Below, in pieces: positions 61,027 to 64,000 of a stretch of DNA of 64,000 nt. The DNA comes from Chitinophaga tropicalis (GTDB lineage Bacteria > Bacteroidota > Bacteroidia > Chitinophagales > Chitinophagaceae). Below the pieces are notes generated by a model. The model ran no database searches, was not told where the DNA came from, and saw only the letters and a list, made by a program, of their open reading frames with translations. The number at the start of each line of letters is the position of its first letter. The stretch's first letter is position 1. A program made the position numbers and the translations under genes. Location of the stretch: assembly GCF_009758205.1 (NCBI RefSeq), contig NZ_WRXN01000006.1, positions 310,001-374,000 of the forward strand. Reading direction: 5' to 3'.

Positions 61027-62055
61027 ATGGAAACAAAGGATTATGTTTTTATACAGGCCAATACCCAGTACCTCCTGGGCCGCCAGAGCACAGACGATTT
61101 CTATGAACGCTTCTGTAACAACCGCGAATGGCATGGTGCCGACATGGCTATGACCACAGATGATGTAATGGCCCTGCACAGGATCACAGATGAACATAAT
61201 GTTATAGAAAAAGCCCAGGGACAGCCATTTGTATTCTGCTCTTTCCACTATGGGCCCTACTATCACCTGGCTATGCTGCTGAACAGGCTTGGCGTAAGCT
61301 GTGTCCTGTCAGGCAATGCCCAGGCCTCCCTGAAACAATACCTGCCGGAAGGCATAGATTATATCGATTCCGGAAAACCGGATGCAGGAGTAGATTTCCT
61401 GGAACGTCTTTCCAACGGCCAGTCAGTCTTCATTATGCTGGACGGAGGACACATCGCTCCGCAGGACTTCATCACCCGGAAAGCATTTAAGGAAATACCC
61501 TTTCTGGACAGGACCTGCTTTGTACGCAAAGGCATGGCATATACCGCATGGCTGGCAAATGTGCCCATCGTACCGGTAATAGCAGTAAGACAGCCGGACG
61601 GAGGGATAGACACTACCTTCTATGCCCCCGTACAGCCGGAAAAAAAGGTGAAGAACATGGATGCCTTCAGCCAGGAAGCGCTGACAACATGCTTCTCCCT
61701 CTTTGAACCTTATATCACATACGATCCTGCACAATGGGAATCCTGGCCACACTGGCATTACTTTATGAAACTGCCGGAAGCACAGACCGCTTTCCCAATG
61801 GCCAGGCCATTCTTCCCGGAATACGAATACGGCTTCAACGCAGAAAGGTATGGGCTGTACCAGCAGGATAATAAATACTACCTGGCAGATAAAGAAAGCT
61901 TTTCAGGCTTCAGTATATCAGCAACGCTGTATGAACATTTCAGGCGGTTAAAACACCTGCCTGCAAAAGGAGAAACCCTGGCAGTACTGATAAAGCCTTC
62001 ACTGATTGAAGAACTGATCAGCAAGCAGATCTTAATAATAAAACACGGGTTATGA
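61027..62055 (+). CDS. LpxL/LPLAT-like acyltransferase
   Basis: A 342-residue protein whose first 200 residues resemble LpxL/HtrB-type and lysophospholipid acyltransferases: PFVFCSFHYGPYYHLAMLLNRLG and SVFIMLDGGHIAPQ, FVRKGMAYTAWLANVPIVPVIA. The usual catalytic HxxxxD/E is altered (His74, with His80 and no Asp in place), so the mechanism may differ. Such proteins occur in flexirubin clusters and transfer acyl chains; here it is a candidate for attaching the polyketide to its acceptor. The last 130 residues are unrecognised and resemble PqqD-type small domains (LADKESFSGFSISATLYEHFRRLKHLPAKGE). Overlaps gwsG by four bases. Confidence 0.65.
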   Translation: METKDYVFIQANTQYLLGRQSTDDFYERFCNNREWHGADMAMTTDDVMALHRITDEHNVIEKAQGQPFVFCSFHYGPYYHLAMLLNRLGVSCVLSGNAQASLKQYLPEGIDYIDSGKPDAGVDFLERLSNGQSVFIMLDGGHIAPQDFITRKAFKEIPFLDRTCFVRKGMAYTAWLANVPIVPVIAVRQPDGGIDTTFYAPVQPEKKVKNMDAFSQEALTTCFSLFEPYITYDPAQWESWPHWHYFMKLPEAQTAFPMARPFFPEYEYGFNAERYGLYQQDNKYYLADKESFSGFSISATLYEHFRRLKHLPAKGETLAVLIKPSLIEELISKQILIIKHGL

Positions 62056-63038
62056 TACTTGTATTAGGATATGACCAGCATGAATTAGGAACAGATCCGG
62101 TTATAGACTGGCTGCTGTACTACGGGGCTGATTTTGTGAAAGTGTCTATGAACGACCTGCTTTCAGGTAAGATCGCTTACGAAATAGATGTAGTGGCAGG
62201 AGATATCTATATCAATGGCAGAAGTATGCAGCAGGAAGTATCCGTGATCTGGTACCGCCGGTTTTATGGAGAAGAGATGAACCTGCGCATAGAGAAGAAC
62301 ATGCCTTTTGCAAAACAGCTGAGAGCAGAGATACAGTATGAAATGCACAACATCGTAGAGCACCTCTTCTATATCATGAAAGGAAAGAAATGGCTGCCCT
62401 ACTATGAGAGAACAAAGGTGAACAAACTGGTGATGCTGGAAATGGCCAACCGCGCAGGCCTGACAGTACCAGCCTCCAGGGTGCTTACTTCAAAGAAAGA
62501 ACTGAATACTTTTTATGCACAGTGCGGAGAGTCTCTCATCACCAAACCGGTAAAAGGCAGTGATTATTATGAGGATGGCAAGAACACCTATTTCATTTTT
62601 ACCGCACCGGTAACAAGGCAGTTCATTGATTCATTGCCTGACCATTTTTTTCCAACCCTGTTCCAGGAGAGAGCAAAAGCAGAATATGAGATCAGGGTGT
62701 TTTTCCTGGATGGAGAATGTTTTGCTACAGCGGTGCTGAATGCCAACAAGAGCAGGGAGGTAGACCGTAAGCTGAACAACAGTAAATCTGAAACGCATTT
62801 TGTGCCTTATAAACTACCGGAGGAAATGGAAATAAAGGTACGCGCCTTTATGAAGGAAGCAAAGTTAAATATAGGCTGCCTGGATATTATCAGGGATGAG
62901 ACAGGACGGTATGTGTTCCTGGAAGTGAACCCGCTTGGACAGTACCTGTCAGAGTCCGCTAAATGTAATTATTACCTGGAAAAGAACATAGCTGAATGGC
63001 TGATTAAACACGATCTGCAATATGAACAAGTTCATTAA
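62052..63038 (+). CDS. gwsG: Grasp-with-spasm ATP-grasp peptide maturase
   Basis: A 328-residue ATP-grasp enzyme of the GwsG family, related to graspetide (microviridin-type) ligases that form ester or amide crosslinks between Asp/Glu and Ser/Thr/Lys of a precursor. Seen: N-terminal VSVIWYRRFYG, SLITKPVKGSDYYEDG (ATP-binding loop), TLFQERAKAEYEIRVFFLDGECFATAV, and metal-binding DIIRDETGRYVFLEVNPLGQYLS. It starts at an ATGA overlap with the acyltransferase and overlaps the next small gene by 17 bases, so it belongs to this operon and not to a separate locus. Confidence 0.85.
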   Translation: MILVLGYDQHELGTDPVIDWLLYYGADFVKVSMNDLLSGKIAYEIDVVAGDIYINGRSMQQEVSVIWYRRFYGEEMNLRIEKNMPFAKQLRAEIQYEMHNIVEHLFYIMKGKKWLPYYERTKVNKLVMLEMANRAGLTVPASRVLTSKKELNTFYAQCGESLITKPVKGSDYYEDGKNTYFIFTAPVTRQFIDSLPDHFFPTLFQERAKAEYEIRVFFLDGECFATAVLNANKSREVDRKLNNSKSETHFVPYKLPEEMEIKVRAFMKEAKLNIGCLDIIRDETGRYVFLEVNPLGQYLSESAKCNYYLEKNIAEWLIKHDLQYEQVH

Positions 63039-63294
63039 CCATCCGTTCCTGGATGAGGAAAGTCTGAAGTCCCTGCCGGTCACTTACCGGCTGATAAGGC
63101 AGATGAACACTGCCGATGTGGGAGAGCTGTATAACGGGGCACGCTACGGCAGCAGCCGGCGGCATTTCTCCCGGCAGTTCATGATGCAGGGGCCTTATAA
63201 ACCATTGTCTGAAGTGCTGTACCAGCAATATATACAGCAGCCGGCAATGAAGAAGGAGGATGATGAAACAACAGATCCGTTAACCGTAAAATAA
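63022..63294 (+). CDS. Small protein between gwsG and gwsS, possible precursor
   Basis: A 90-residue protein with no recognised domain. It is Cys-free, basic and aromatic in the middle (RYGSSRRHFSRQFMMQGPYKPLSEVLY), and ends in an acidic Thr/Lys-containing tail, KKEDDETTDPLTVK. Graspetide precursors carry Thr/Ser/Lys and Asp/Glu clusters near the C-terminus, so this tail is a candidate substrate for GwsG. It could equally be an accessory protein. It overlaps gwsG by 17 bases, showing translational coupling. Confidence 0.6.
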   Translation: MNKFINHPFLDEESLKSLPVTYRLIRQMNTADVGELYNGARYGSSRRHFSRQFMMQGPYKPLSEVLYQQYIQQPAMKKEDDETTDPLTVK

Positions 63295-63300
63295 GAACGT

Positions 63301-64000
63301 ATGATAGCGCTGAACCTTTACTTTAAGTTGTATGCACACAACGTCCCTGTAAACGGAGGGGACCGTAGCGCGATCTACAACCTGCACGCAGGTACAGTTG
63401 TAATGATCTCCCGCGTGCAGTATGATGTGTTGAAAGACACTCCGCATCATACCATAGAACAGCTTGGACTGCGTTATGCGCCCGCCCAGCCGGAGCTGGT
63501 GTACAATTATATGCAGACGCTGGTGTCTAACGACCTGGGCTTTCTTACCAAAGAACCACAGCGTTTCCCCGATGTACCCGTGCAATGGCATCTGCCTGCA
63601 CACCTGCATATAGCTGTACTGGACGTAAACAAAAAGTACTACGCTTTACAGCCCGTGCTGCGGCAGCTGGACCAGCTGTTATGCAAACACCTGGAACTAA
63701 GAATGCACCTGGATCAGTTCACGCAACGCCAGATAACCGGGTTACTGGATTACCTGAACACAGCCGTGTTCCGCTCCGTATCATGTATCACAGAGTATGC
63801 ACCCTGGATCAGCATGGAGAAGCTGGAAGAGTACCATAAGAACTACGGCAAGCTGGAACACCTGCTGGTGTACAACGCACCGGAAATAGCAGAGAAACCT
63901 TCTTCTTCAGGTATAGGCTGGACCAGCGGCGGCATCGATGAATGGAATGATGGTCCCAGCTCATATAAAGACAAGCATGTGATAAACATGCACTACTTCA
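63301..64000 (+). CDS. gwsS: Grasp-with-spasm SPASM-domain maturase, 5' part (runs off window)
   Basis: An open frame from 63301 to the window edge, giving about 233 residues without a stop. The opening LNLYFKLYAHNVPVNGGDRSAIYNL, then HIAVLDVNKKYYALQPVLRQLDQLLCKHLELRM, fits the N-terminal region of SPASM maturases paired with GwsG. The visible part has only two Cys and no CxxxCxxC radical-SAM motif; the Cys-rich SPASM domain, if present, lies beyond the edge. The missing 3' end is a window limit and not truncation. Confidence 0.75.
   Translation, partial: MIALNLYFKLYAHNVPVNGGDRSAIYNLHAGTVVMISRVQYDVLKDTPHHTIEQLGLRYAPAQPELVYNYMQTLVSNDLGFLTKEPQRFPDVPVQWHLPAHLHIAVLDVNKKYYALQPVLRQLDQLLCKHLELRMHLDQFTQRQITGLLDYLNTAVFRSVSCITEYAPWISMEKLEEYHKNYGKLEHLLVYNAPEIAEKPSSSGIGWTSGGIDEWNDGPSSYKDKHVINMHYF

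Noticed and set aside
53768-62055. Plain flexirubin pigment cluster
   Set aside because: The TAL and KS types are similar, but the dialkylresorcinol genes darA/darB, reductases and exporters are not visible, and the genes are in one run with peptide-maturation genes. It cannot be excluded until the right flank is read.
1-64000. CRISPR arrays, insertion sequences, prophage genes and tRNA/rRNA genes
   Set aside because: Looked for repeats with regular spacing, transposase-like frames and tRNA ends, and found none.

Overview
The window comes from a Bacteroidota chromosome, most likely a Chitinophaga-type soil bacterium. The signs are three SusC/RagA-type TonB receptors, two of them with SusD partners, an ECF sigma/FecR pair, DUF1080 and DUF885 proteins, a grasp-with-spasm peptide system, -7 elements of the form TAnnTTTG, and starts that rarely have a strong Shine-Dalgarno. 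No rRNA, tRNA, CRISPR array or insertion sequence was recognised.

Layout. 1-10.4 kb: a TauE/SafE permease, a YjbR protein, a DUF885 metallopeptidase-like lipoprotein, and a two-domain DUF1080 protein divergent from a SusC/SusD pair, with a LacI-type operator between them. 10.4-25.9 kb: mostly housekeeping. It holds a higBA toxin-antitoxin pair, a PfpI protein, a WG-repeat protein, a solitary atpG, scpB, purine nucleoside phosphorylase coupled to a DUF1080 gene, rny, zapA, pheT, dnaB, a MATE exporter and rsmE. 26.0-35.6 kb: a polysaccharide-utilisation-type locus of ECF sigma, FecR, SusC, SusD and a GH127 arabinofuranosidase, with a YefM/YoeB module between sigma and anti-sigma genes. 35.8-45.0 kb: pyrD, a TonB receptor with a DUF4249 lipoprotein, and a heme uptake operon (binding protein, permease, ATPase, HemS) behind a long structured leader ending in a terminator-like hairpin.

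45.1-64.0 kb (continuing past the right edge): a biosynthetic gene cluster that looks unusual. The minus strand carries a LytS/LytTR two-component pair and a full-length LanB dehydratase. The plus strand carries a 51-aa double-glycine precursor-like peptide, a LanC-like protein that has lost its zinc ligands and catalytic His, two near-duplicate Cys-free short peptides plus a possible third, and an M50 protease with a PqqD-like N-terminus. These are followed by a tyrosine ammonia-lyase homologue, two intact ketosynthases, two KS-like proteins without a catalytic Cys, an ACP, a PaaK-like ligase, an LPLAT-like acyltransferase, an ATP-grasp maturase (GwsG), a 90-aa small protein and the start of GwsS.

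My reading, as inference: LanB dehydrates Ser/Thr in Cys-free peptides, no thioether rings form, and a coumarate-primed acyl chain made by TAL, KS and ACP may be attached to the peptide. That would be a ribosomal peptide/aryl-polyketide hybrid. The grasp-with-spasm genes may modify the same peptide or a second one.
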